From Sphingobacteriales bacterium (GTDB lineage: Bacteria > Bacteroidota > Bacteroidia > Chitinophagales > Chitinophagaceae): a DNA stretch of 6,497 nucleotides. The stretch is taken from positions 1 to 6,497 of the forward strand of contig JAHEZF010000095.1 in assembly GCA_023251215.1 (NCBI GenBank). The letters run 5' to 3'. Of the stretch, positions 1-5,911 are shown in pieces. Position 1 is the stretch's first letter. Every line of letters begins with the position of its first letter. The notes beneath the pieces are model-generated. The model was given only the letters and a program-made list of their open reading frames with translations, made no database searches and was not told where the DNA came from. The translations under genes were made by a program, and so were the position numbers.

Positions 1-51
1 AAAGCGGTGGTGGATTAGGACAACAATAATTTTGAATTGAAATAAAAACAT

Positions 52-81
52 AATGGTATCGCTTTATGCGATACCATTTTT
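52..81. terminator. Strong hairpin terminator, probably bidirectional
   Basis: An 11-bp perfect stem (52-62 pairing with 68-78; arm AATGGTATCGC) closes a 5-base loop TTTAT and runs directly into a T run (77-81). This is the classic form of a rho-independent terminator for a rightward transcript entering from the left edge. Read leftward, the same stem is followed by ATGTTTTTATTT, so it could also end the ppi transcript, whose stop lies about 20 bases away. The bases before it (1-51) are the tail of an unidentified upstream gene or its 3' untranslated region. All three rightward frames stop within 39 bases (one reads SGGGLGQQ-stop), so the frame cannot be chosen. Confidence 0.85.
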
Positions 82-101
82 GTTTACCTGTTATTATTCA
101 T

Positions 102-809
102 TCAGCGCCTCTTTCGTTTCACCAGTTTTGCTTTAATGATTCTTACAGCTTCCAAAGGCCTGTCACGGTCAGTGGCTTTGCTGGTTTGTACCGAAGCAAT
201 TTTATCAACAACCTCTGATCCTTTCACTACTTCACCAAACACAGTATAGTTCTGATCTAAATGTGGGGTGCCGCCAATGGTTTTGTACACGTCTCTTTGT
301 TCCGGTGGAATTTTTCTTCCATTCAACCGGTATGTTTCTACAGAATCCAGGCCAGCGTCGGTAAAAATTTTTCCCTGCACAATATAAAACTGGCTGCCAC
401 TGCTGGCTTTTTGAGGATTTACATTGTCTCCTTGCCTTGCGGCCGCAATCACCCCTTTTTTATGAAACAATGTTTGCCTGAACTCAGCCTGAATGGTATA
501 ATCAGGGCCGCCGTTGCCCAGCGGTTCACCGGGTTTTGCATTTTTACTGTTCGGATCGCCGCTTTGTATCATAAAATTCTGAATCACCCGGTGAAATAAA
601 ATGCTGTCGTAAAAATGAACTTTTACCAGCTTCAGAAAATTATCCCGGTGCAAAGGAGTGGAATCAGAAAGACGGATGATAATATCTCCGTAACTGGTTT
701 GCAGTAATATATCTCTTCTTCTGTCTTTTTTGCGAAGCGTTGAATCTTTTTGTGAAATAGCAGAAAAAACAATCAAACAATTCAGCAATAAAACAATCCA
801 TTTTTTCAT
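102..809 (-). CDS. Secreted cyclophilin-type peptidyl-prolyl cis-trans isomerase
   Basis: This 235-residue protein should catalyse cis-trans isomerisation of Xaa-Pro bonds to help fold exported proteins. Residues 1-19 form a Sec signal peptide: MKKW, a hydrophobic core, then an A-I-S cleavage motif before Q20. C11 lies in LLNC, a poor lipobox, so a lipoprotein is unlikely and a periplasmic location is inferred. The cyclophilin domain spans about residues 34-230. FHRVIQNFMIQSGDP (72-86) carries the catalytic arginine R74, SGSQFYI (137-143) matches the substrate-pocket strand, and YTVFGEVVKG (188-197) is the C-terminal core strand. The position of human CypA Trp121 is occupied by the PHLD segment (182-185), as in cyclosporin-insensitive bacterial forms. 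About 35 extra residues (147-181) lie between the pocket strand and PHLD, an expansion I associate with Bacteroidota cyclophilins. The C-terminus is very basic (KRKRR). It is the last gene of a leftward cluster, 11 bases after the 114-residue protein, and ends next to a hairpin terminator. Confidence 0.93.
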   Translation of the reverse strand: MKKWIVLLLNCLIVFSAISQKDSTLRKKDRRRDILLQTSYGDIIIRLSDSTPLHRDNFLKLVKVHFYDSILFHRVIQNFMIQSGDPNSKNAKPGEPLGNGGPDYTIQAEFRQTLFHKKGVIAAARQGDNVNPQKASSGSQFYIVQGKIFTDAGLDSVETYRLNGRKIPPEQRDVYKTIGGTPHLDQNYTVFGEVVKGSEVVDKIASVQTSKATDRDRPLEAVRIIKAKLVKRKRR

Positions 810-820
810 CGTCTGTAAAT

Positions 821-1165
821 TTAGAAACTATGATTTTCAAAATAAAGAAGGATATGATCTTTCAGAAAATTTTCCTGTTCAAAGTTGTTCATTTCCGGCA
901 TTGGTTTCAGTTGCCTGAAATGAGGCCAGCCATCTGCATCTGTTCCTTCTAATTCATAATAACCGCTTGGCGAAAGCAAACTGCACACCGCGATATGCAT
1001 CAGGTCCTGCTTTTGCTCTTTGGTGAATTTTTCTTTTATATCACCAAACTCCTGCACCCCTATCAGGAAAAGAATGGCTTCCAGGTCGGGCTTTTTACCA
1101 AACCGTTCAGTTAGGTTGGCTTCTAAATTCCACCAGCGTTGCTGCAGATCATCTTTTGCGTACAT
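821..1165 (-). CDS. Uncharacterised conserved small protein (114 aa)
   Basis: I cannot assign a function. The protein is soluble, with no signal peptide and no membrane segment. Visible blocks are an N-terminal helix with tandem tryptophans (RWWNLEANLTERFGKKPDLE, 10-29), a hydrophobic helix (AILFLIGVQEFG, 30-41), a charged helix leading into a hydrophobic one (FTKEQKQDLMHIAVCSLLS, 47-65), then SGYYELEG and DADGWPHF (67-83) and an acidic, aromatic C-terminus. It looks like a real conserved family rather than a spurious frame: it is compact, has a balanced composition, and fits tightly between two good genes. From memory, similar short proteins occur as hypotheticals in Bacteroidota, but I cannot verify this. 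It starts 54 bases after ybjQ ends and stops 11 bases before ppi begins, so cotranscription with ppi is likely. Its only early ATG is at 1165. Confidence 0.82.
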   Translation of the reverse strand: MYAKDDLQQRWWNLEANLTERFGKKPDLEAILFLIGVQEFGDIKEKFTKEQKQDLMHIAVCSLLSPSGYYELEGTDADGWPHFRQLKPMPEMNNFEQENFLKDHILLYFENHSF

Positions 1166-1170
1166 ACGGG

Positions 1171-1178
1171 CAAAGATA
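1171..1178 (-). promoter_or_regulatory. Possible -7 element for the 114-aa gene
   Basis: Read leftward, the sequence is TATCTTTG, an exact match to the Bacteroidota -7 consensus TAnnTTTG. It ends five bases before the ATG at 1165, so a transcript started here would be almost leaderless. No TTG-type -33 element lies at the expected distance (that area is A-rich), so this is a weak candidate for an internal promoter within the leftward cluster. A short palindrome (AATTGCAATT) abuts it. Confidence 0.25.
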
Positions 1179-1219
1179 ATTGCAATTGCGAAGTGAGTTT
1201 TTTTAATGATACAGGCTCA

Positions 1220-1552
1220 TTAAACTTTTTCCACCTGAACGGCTGTGCCATAGGCCAGCACTTCCGTAACACTGCCGATCACCTGGTTGGCATCATACCG
1301 CATATTAATAATGGCATTGGCGCCACGGTCTTCTGCGTTTTTCAGCATTAGCTGGTAAGCATCTTCTCTTGTTCTTTCGCAAAGCGTTGTATAAATAGAA
1401 ATTTTTCCGCCAAACAGGGTTTGAAACCCGCCTGCAATATTTCCAAACAGGTTTCTGGAACGAACGGTGATACCTCTTACAAGCCCCAGGCTTTTTATTA
1501 CCCGGTAACCGTTTAGTTCAATGTTGGTAGTAACCATGGTTTGTTCTATCAT
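1220..1552 (-). CDS. YbjQ/UPF0145 family protein (putative heavy-metal-binding domain)
   Basis: This 110-residue, single-domain protein belongs to the YbjQ family (PF01906). Its members are small cytoplasmic proteins described as putative heavy-metal binders and known from structures to form rings; no firm function is established. Family marks visible here are the N-terminal strand TTNIELNGYRVIKSLGLVRG (8-27), the helix R60-A65-M69-A73 of the pattern RxxxxAxxxMxxxAxxxGANAI, the block GANAIINMRYDA (77-88), and the final strand TEVLAYGTAVQVEKV (96-110). The length is normal. Two starts are possible, at 1552 (MIEQTM) and 1537 (M6); the second gives the N-terminus more usual for the family, and neither has a Shine-Dalgarno sequence. 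It is the first gene of the leftward cluster, divergent from serS across 85 bases, and I see no convincing promoter of its own there. Confidence 0.88.
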   Translation of the reverse strand: MIEQTMVTTNIELNGYRVIKSLGLVRGITVRSRNLFGNIAGGFQTLFGGKISIYTTLCERTREDAYQLMLKNAEDRGANAIINMRYDANQVIGSVTEVLAYGTAVQVEKV

Positions 1553-1589
1553 ACTATTATTTTTTTACTAATGTAGATAAAAATCGCCG

Positions 1590-1620
1590 TTGCTGATCTG
1601 CGGGTCAAAAACTACCTTTG
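1590..1620 (+). promoter_or_regulatory. Bacteroidota-type promoter of serS
   Basis: TTG at 1590-1592 (-33 element) and TACCTTTG at 1613-1620 (-7 element, matching TAnnTTTG) are separated by 20 bases, the spacing of the known Bacteroidota sigma-70 promoter. The start of transcription would fall near 1626-1628, giving a leader of only about 10-12 bases before the serS ATG at 1638. Confidence 0.7.
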
Positions 1621-1637
1621 CGGCAAATTGAAACAAA

Positions 1638-2957
1638 ATGCTGCAGGTACAGGCATTACGACAAAATCCGCAGGCTATAAAGGAAAGATTGGCTGTAAAA
1701 AATTTTACAGAGATCAATTTGGTTGATGAAATCATTTTATTAGACGAAGAAATAAGGCATCTAAAAAAAAGAATTGAAGATGCTCAAATGCAGATTAATT
1801 CAAAATCTGATCAAATTCAGCAGCTCAATAAGAGTGGTCAAAAAGATGAGGCTGATAAGATTCGGGATCAGGTTATTATGCTTAAAACCTTATTAAATAG
1901 TGATAAGCCAGAGTTGGAACAAAAAAATAAATTACTAGAAGATAAACTAGTTCGATTACCCAATCTTCCTTCTGAAAAAGTGCCAGTTATTGTAACACCA
2001 GGAACAGGAGAGCTAACTATAACAGGGTATCCGCCTTATGTTTTAATATCAGGTAATGTTGTGATTAAAGAAGGCGGAACCAAACCTTCGCTTCCTGCAA
2101 ATGCATTGCCCCATTGGGATCTTGCAAAAAAGTATGACCTGATTGATTTTGAGTTGGGGACTAAAATTTCCGGAAGCGGATTTCCTGTGTATAAAGGTAA
2201 AGGGGCAAAATTACAAAGGGCATTGATACAATATTTTCTCGATTACAATATTGCAGCAGGTTATACCGAATATTTACCGCCACTGATTGTAAACGAAGCA
2301 ACCGCATTCGGAACGGGACAATTACCCGACAAAGAAGGACAAATGTATTTTGTGAATGAAGACAAGTTTTATTTAATCCCTACTGCAGAAGTTCCTGTTA
2401 CCAATATTTATCGTGATGAAATATTAAAAGAAAAAGAGTTGCCTGTTAAGATGACAGCATACACTCCTTGTTTTCGGAAAGAAGCGGGAAGCTATGGCAA
2501 AGATGTTCGTGGATTGAACCGTGTCCATCAGTTTGATAAAGTGGAGATCGTTCAATTGGTGCATCCGGAAAAAAGTTATGATGTGCTGGAAGAAATGGTG
2601 AATCATGTAGAGAAATTAATTCAGACTCTGAATCTTCCTTACCGCATTGTAAAACTCTGCGGCGGCGATATGAGCTTTGCTTCGGCATTGACTTACGATT
2701 TTGAAGTCTATAGCGCTGCACAGGATAAATGGCTGGAGGTAAGTTCCGTTTCTAATTTTGAAACTTTTCAAACCAACAGGATGAAGATTCGTTTTAAAGA
2801 CAGTAATGGAAAGTCTCAGCTTGTCCATTCATTAAATGGCAGCTCTTTGGCTCTCCCACGGATTGTTGCATGCCTGCTGGAAAATAATCAAACTCCCGAT
2901 GGAATTAATCTGCCAACCGTGTTGCAGCAATATGCCGGAGTAAAATTGATTTCCTGA
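1638..2957 (+). CDS. serS: Serine--tRNA ligase (seryl-tRNA synthetase)
   Basis: The enzyme charges tRNA-Ser (and tRNA-Sec where present) with serine through seryl-adenylate in the cytoplasm. The N-terminal coiled-coil arm that grips the long variable arm of tRNA-Ser covers about residues 1-110. The class II catalytic core follows. PHWDLAKKYDLIDFE (158-172) opens it and leads into GSGFPVYKGKGAKLQRAL (179-196), the motif 1 region. TAEVPVTN (249-256) is the serine-binding TxE loop, FRKEAGSYGKDVRG (279-292) with HQFDKVE (297-303) is motif 2, and LNGSSLALPR (399-408) with R408 is motif 3, in the SSLALPR form I associate with Bacteroidota. The start is fixed by an in-frame TGA three codons upstream (1629-1631). 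At 439 residues it is slightly longer than the usual 420-430. The excess fits residues 117-142, where a Gly/Thr/Tyr-rich stretch replaces the usual short charged linker. The first third is AT-richer than the rest. Confidence 0.97.
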   Translation: MLQVQALRQNPQAIKERLAVKNFTEINLVDEIILLDEEIRHLKKRIEDAQMQINSKSDQIQQLNKSGQKDEADKIRDQVIMLKTLLNSDKPELEQKNKLLEDKLVRLPNLPSEKVPVIVTPGTGELTITGYPPYVLISGNVVIKEGGTKPSLPANALPHWDLAKKYDLIDFELGTKISGSGFPVYKGKGAKLQRALIQYFLDYNIAAGYTEYLPPLIVNEATAFGTGQLPDKEGQMYFVNEDKFYLIPTAEVPVTNIYRDEILKEKELPVKMTAYTPCFRKEAGSYGKDVRGLNRVHQFDKVEIVQLVHPEKSYDVLEEMVNHVEKLIQTLNLPYRIVKLCGGDMSFASALTYDFEVYSAAQDKWLEVSSVSNFETFQTNRMKIRFKDSNGKSQLVHSLNGSSLALPRIVACLLENNQTPDGINLPTVLQQYAGVKLIS

Positions 2958-3053
2958 AAACACATATATTATAAATAATGAGAGGAGAAATGTATTTGAA
3001 TGCCCGGATGCTCATAGTTTCGTTAATAATTTCAAAATTAAAAATATGAATGT

Positions 3054-3078
3054 TTATTTGACGTTTTACGTCAAATAA
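3054..3078. promoter_or_regulatory. Perfect 11-bp palindrome upstream of the DUF1800 gene
   Basis: The arms TTATTTGACGT (3054-3064) and ACGTCAAATAA (3068-3078) are perfect reverse complements around TTT. A six-T run follows at 3086-3091, seven bases beyond the stem. A second, weaker inverted pair (CAGGTT 3082-3087, AACCTG 3100-3105) overlaps that run. The palindrome could be a late serS terminator (96 bases after the stop, with the T run not adjacent) or an operator or activator site. It lies 58 bases upstream of the DUF1800 start codon, in a 178-base non-coding gap (2958-3135) that is otherwise AT-rich and featureless. The sequence alone does not decide between the two roles. Confidence 0.5.
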
Positions 3079-3109
3079 CAACAGGTTTTTTAAACTTACA
3101 ACCTGCTGA

Positions 3110-3117
3110 TAAGTCTG
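3110..3117 (+). promoter_or_regulatory. Candidate -7 element for the DUF1800-DUF1501 module
   Basis: TAAGTCTG matches TAnnTTTG with one mismatch and lies 18 bases before the start codon. The expected -33 position falls in the T run at 3086-3091, which lacks the G of TTTG. The promoter is therefore weak. If it is real, the palindrome centred at 3066 would sit about 58 bases upstream of the transcription start, a usual position for an activator site. Confidence 0.25.
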
Positions 3118-3135
3118 AAACCAAAAATATAGCCC

Positions 3136-4608
3136 ATGCCGTTGAATAACCAGCTTAAAAACCAGCACTTGTTATGGCGGGCTGGTTTTGGCCCCGCCGT
3201 CGAACAGCTTGGCGATCTTTCCCAGTATTCTCCAAAACAGTTCTATAAAGCCTTTGTAAAAGCTTCCGAAAAAAAGCCGGAATATATTGATGTAGCGGAT
3301 GATTACCTGAAAGGGTTGATGATGGGTATTGAAGAAGTGGGTCGCCAGCAACGAAAAGAAATGGATAAGGACCAACGTAAAATGATCCAGCAAAAAAGCC
3401 GGGAAGGAGTAAGAAGCCTGAATATGTACTGGCTACACCAAATGGTGAATACAGGGGCACAGCTTCGGGAAAAGATATCTTTCTTCTGGCACGGTCATTT
3501 TGCCTGCCGCAACCTGAATGTTTTTTACCAGCAGGGCTTGTTAGATATAATCCGCCGGAATGCCCTGGGAAATTTTGGGGACCTACTGAAAGAAGTTTCC
3601 AAATCTGCTGCGATGCTGAATTTTTTAAACAACCAGCAGAATAAAAAAGATCATCCCAATGAAAATTTCGCCCGTGAAGTAATGGAGCTTTTCACAATGG
3701 GGCGGGGTAATTACACGGAACATGATGTTAAAGAAGCTGCAAGAGCTTTTACCGGTTGGGGCTCCAACCTGAAAGGAGAATTCATATTCCGTCCTTTTCA
3801 ACACGATTCTGGAACCAAGTCTGTTTTAGGTAAGACAGGCAATTTTGACGGAGATGAAGTGCTGGATATTTTGTTGCAGCAAAAACAGACGGCAAAATAT
3901 ATTTCGCAAAAGCTGTATAAGTTTTTAGTGAACGAACAACCCGACCCGGTAAAAGTTGAATGGCTGTCTGATCGTTTTTACAACAACAATTATGACATTG
4001 CCAAACTGCTGGAAGATGTTTTTACCAGCGAATGGTTTTATGATGAAAAAAATATTGGCGCCAAAATAAAATCACCGGTAGAATTGCTGGTGGGCATTCA
4101 GCGGATGTTGCCCATGAAACTGGAAAATGAAGAAGCGCTTATGTTAATCCAAAGGGTGCTGGGACAATTATTATTTTATCCGCCAAATGTGGCCGGTTGG
4201 CCGGGCGGCAAAGCCTGGATTGATAGTTCGAGCCTGATGATGCGGATGCGCATACCCAAACTCATCAATGATGTGGATGAAATGAACGTAAGACCTAAAG
4301 ATGATGACGACCAGATGATGGGCAGGAGAGATGACGAGGGAAAGGTCGCTAATGGCAATAAATCGCTTGCAAATATTCCCCGCCGCCAGCAGATCAATGC
4401 CAATGTGGACTGGACTCTTTATATAAAAAATTTTGAAAAAGTGCAGAAAGAAAACCTGACAGATTCTATTTCAAAAGTTTTGTTGCAGACAAAGACCGGA
4501 GTCAGCGCAGATATTATTAAACTATATTCAGAAGCAGGCAACCGGGAAAATTTTATCAAAACGGCAACTATACAAATAATGAGTACACCGGAATATCAAC
4601 TTTGTTAA
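3136..4608 (+). CDS. DUF1800 family protein
   Basis: This 490-residue protein of the DUF1800 family (PF08811) has no known reaction that I can state. Family blocks in order are HLLWRAGFGP (11-20), FFWHGHFAC (116-124), DHPNENFAREVMELFTMG (172-189), ARAFTGW (202-208), FQHDSGTKSVLG (221-232), KIKSPVELLVG (310-320), LGQLLFYPPNVAGWPGG with WI (342-362), and the terminal STPEYQLC (483-490). The conserved HGHF, H173 and E182 residues look like an active or metal site, but this is inference. The start is fixed: an in-frame TAG lies two codons upstream (3130-3132). There is no signal peptide and no membrane helix, whereas the downstream partner has an export-like N-terminus. Residues 379-401 form an acidic, Met-containing low-complexity insert (DEM, KDDDDQMM, RRDDEG) before the C-terminal helical region. 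The protein is encoded just upstream of a DUF1501 gene, the usual arrangement for this family, and the two are probably cotranscribed. Confidence 0.93.
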   Translation: MPLNNQLKNQHLLWRAGFGPAVEQLGDLSQYSPKQFYKAFVKASEKKPEYIDVADDYLKGLMMGIEEVGRQQRKEMDKDQRKMIQQKSREGVRSLNMYWLHQMVNTGAQLREKISFFWHGHFACRNLNVFYQQGLLDIIRRNALGNFGDLLKEVSKSAAMLNFLNNQQNKKDHPNENFAREVMELFTMGRGNYTEHDVKEAARAFTGWGSNLKGEFIFRPFQHDSGTKSVLGKTGNFDGDEVLDILLQQKQTAKYISQKLYKFLVNEQPDPVKVEWLSDRFYNNNYDIAKLLEDVFTSEWFYDEKNIGAKIKSPVELLVGIQRMLPMKLENEEALMLIQRVLGQLLFYPPNVAGWPGGKAWIDSSSLMMRMRIPKLINDVDEMNVRPKDDDDQMMGRRDDEGKVANGNKSLANIPRRQQINANVDWTLYIKNFEKVQKENLTDSISKVLLQTKTGVSADIIKLYSEAGNRENFIKTATIQIMSTPEYQLC

Positions 4609-4664
4609 CTACGAAGTACGAAGTTTGAAGTACGACAGGTCGTACTTCGTAGTTCTTACTTCTA
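4607..4664. repeat. Inverted repeat made of heptamer units (ACGAAGT / ACTTCGT)
   Basis: The arms 4607-4621 (AACTACGAAGTACGA) and 4640-4654 (TCGTACTTCGTAGTT) are a perfect 15-bp inverted repeat with an 18-base loop. Inside lies a tighter alternative hairpin, GAAGTACGA (4627-4635) and TCGTACTTC (4640-4648), around CAGG. The left side reads as tandem 7-mers: ACGAAGT (4611-4617), ACGAAGT (4618-4624), then TTGAAGT (4625-4631). The right side carries reverse-complement units: ACTTCGT (4644-4650), AGTTCTT (4651-4657), ACTTCTA (4658-4664). The element begins inside the DUF1800 stop codon and ends 12 bases before the DUF1501 ATG. It has no T run after either hairpin, so it is not a standard terminator; an RNA-processing, attenuation or dispersed-repeat element is possible. 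Confidence 0.8.
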
Positions 4665-4675
4665 AATTTTATACG

Positions 4676-5875
4676 ATGTTTATCAAACGCAAAGAATTTA
4701 TTCAGATCGGTTCGCTGGCAACAGCATCCATGATGCTTCCAAAGTTCCTGAAAGCAGTTGAAAGAAGGAATATGGTGCCGCCGGGAAATAAAGTACTGGT
4801 GATACTGCAACTAAGCGGCGGCAATGACGGGCTGAACACAGTGATCCCGGTAAGAAATGATTTGTATTATAAAGCAAGACCCAAGCTGGGCATTGAAAAA
4901 ACAAAATCATTACTGATTACAGACGAAGTGGGCCTGCATCCCGCATTGACCGGGTTTAAAGAATTATATGATGATGGAAGCCTCGGTATTATGAATGGAG
5001 TGGGTTATCCTAATCCTGATCGTTCGCATTTTCGCAGCATGGATATATGGCAAACCGGAAGCCAGAGCACAGAATATTTAACTACCGGCTGGGTGGGCCG
5101 TTATCTTGATGCACAGTGCAATGGTTGCGATAAACCCACACAGGCTATCGAAATTGATGATGTACTTAGTTTAGCGATGAAAGGAGAGCATGTAAAAGGG
5201 ATTGCCGTAAAAGACCCCAGACGCCTGTATGGAGCATCTAATGAAAAATTTTTCAGGGATGTTTTAAAAAACCATGTTGATGAACCGGGCGAACAGGCTG
5301 TTGATTATTTATATAAAACCATGGCCGAAACGCTTTCATCGGCTGATTATATTTTCAAACAAAGCCAGATGCACCCCACTTCGGCTGAATACCCCAAAAC
5401 GGATCTGGGCAACAGTATGAAAACAATTGCTTCCTTGATTTTCTCAGATATTAATACCAAAGTGTACTATGTGTCACTGGGAAGTTTTGATACACATATC
5501 AACCAGGATGCACAGCAGCAACGTTTATTCACCGAAATGAATGATGCGGTAAAGGCTTTTGTAAAAGATCTGAAAACCAATAACCGTTTCGAAGATGTGA
5601 TGCTGTTTACTTTTTCAGAATTTGGCAGAAGGGTGGAGCAAAATGCAAGCGGCGGAACCGACCATGGCACAGCAAACAATATGTTTTTAATAGGTGGCGG
5701 ATTAAAACAAAAAGGATTGATCAATGGCATGCCCGATCTGAATAATCTGGATGAAGGCGACCTGAAATACAAAGTGGATTTTAAAAATGTTTATGCCACT
5801 GTATTAAATAAATGGCTGAATGCTGATGATACAGCTATCATGGGGAAGAAATATGATTACCTGAATTTCATTTAA
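4676..5875 (+). CDS. DUF1501 family protein (alkaline phosphatase-like fold)
   Basis: The protein has 399 residues from the ATG at 4676. A frame from TTG at 4625 would add 17 residues, but these translate the inverted repeat and do not look like protein, so the ATG is preferred. DUF1501 (PF07394) belongs to the alkaline phosphatase/sulfatase superfamily, but no substrate is known to me. Visible blocks are LQLSGGNDGLN (44-54), HFRSMDIWQTG (118-128), SLGSFDTHINQ (267-277), and FSEFGRRVEQNASGG leading into TDHGTANN (313-335). The D/H residues in NDG, FDTH and TDHG resemble the metal ligands of that superfamily; this is inference. The N-terminus KRKEFIQIGSLATASMMLP resembles a twin-arginine signal, but with Arg-Lys at the RR position and a weak hydrophobic core. 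It lies 67 bases after the DUF1800 gene, with only the inverted repeat between them, and has no Shine-Dalgarno sequence. Confidence 0.93.
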   Translation: MFIKRKEFIQIGSLATASMMLPKFLKAVERRNMVPPGNKVLVILQLSGGNDGLNTVIPVRNDLYYKARPKLGIEKTKSLLITDEVGLHPALTGFKELYDDGSLGIMNGVGYPNPDRSHFRSMDIWQTGSQSTEYLTTGWVGRYLDAQCNGCDKPTQAIEIDDVLSLAMKGEHVKGIAVKDPRRLYGASNEKFFRDVLKNHVDEPGEQAVDYLYKTMAETLSSADYIFKQSQMHPTSAEYPKTDLGNSMKTIASLIFSDINTKVYYVSLGSFDTHINQDAQQQRLFTEMNDAVKAFVKDLKTNNRFEDVMLFTFSEFGRRVEQNASGGTDHGTANNMFLIGGGLKQKGLINGMPDLNNLDEGDLKYKVDFKNVYATVLNKWLNADDTAIMGKKYDYLNFI

Positions 5876-5911
5876 TATATCCTGAATCCGTAGTCGGATA
5901 TTGAAACCGTC

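Noticed and set aside
1..39. Tail of a rightward gene (for example SGGGLGQQ-stop in one frame).
   Set aside because: All three frames stop within 39 bases and none has enough residues to choose. Only the terminator behind it is supported.
102..809. Lipoprotein signal at C11 of the isomerase.
   Set aside because: LLNC does not fit the lipobox at -1 (Asn), while A-I-S before Q20 is a good signal peptidase I site.
1553..1637. Promoter for ybjQ on the leftward strand (TAGTTTTTG opposite the serS -7 element).
   Set aside because: It has one extra base relative to TAnnTTTG, so it is not a match, and no other element stands out.
2978..3049. Short rightward frame of 23 codons (with an AGGAG two bases before an internal ATG at 2990) after serS.
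   Set aside because: It is too short, the AGGAG spacing is too tight, Bacteroidota rarely rely on Shine-Dalgarno pairing, and the sequence looks like AT-rich spacer.
4625..4675. N-terminal extension of DUF1501 from a TTG start.
   Set aside because: The extension translates the inverted repeat, and the ATG at 4676 gives a family-like signal N-terminus.
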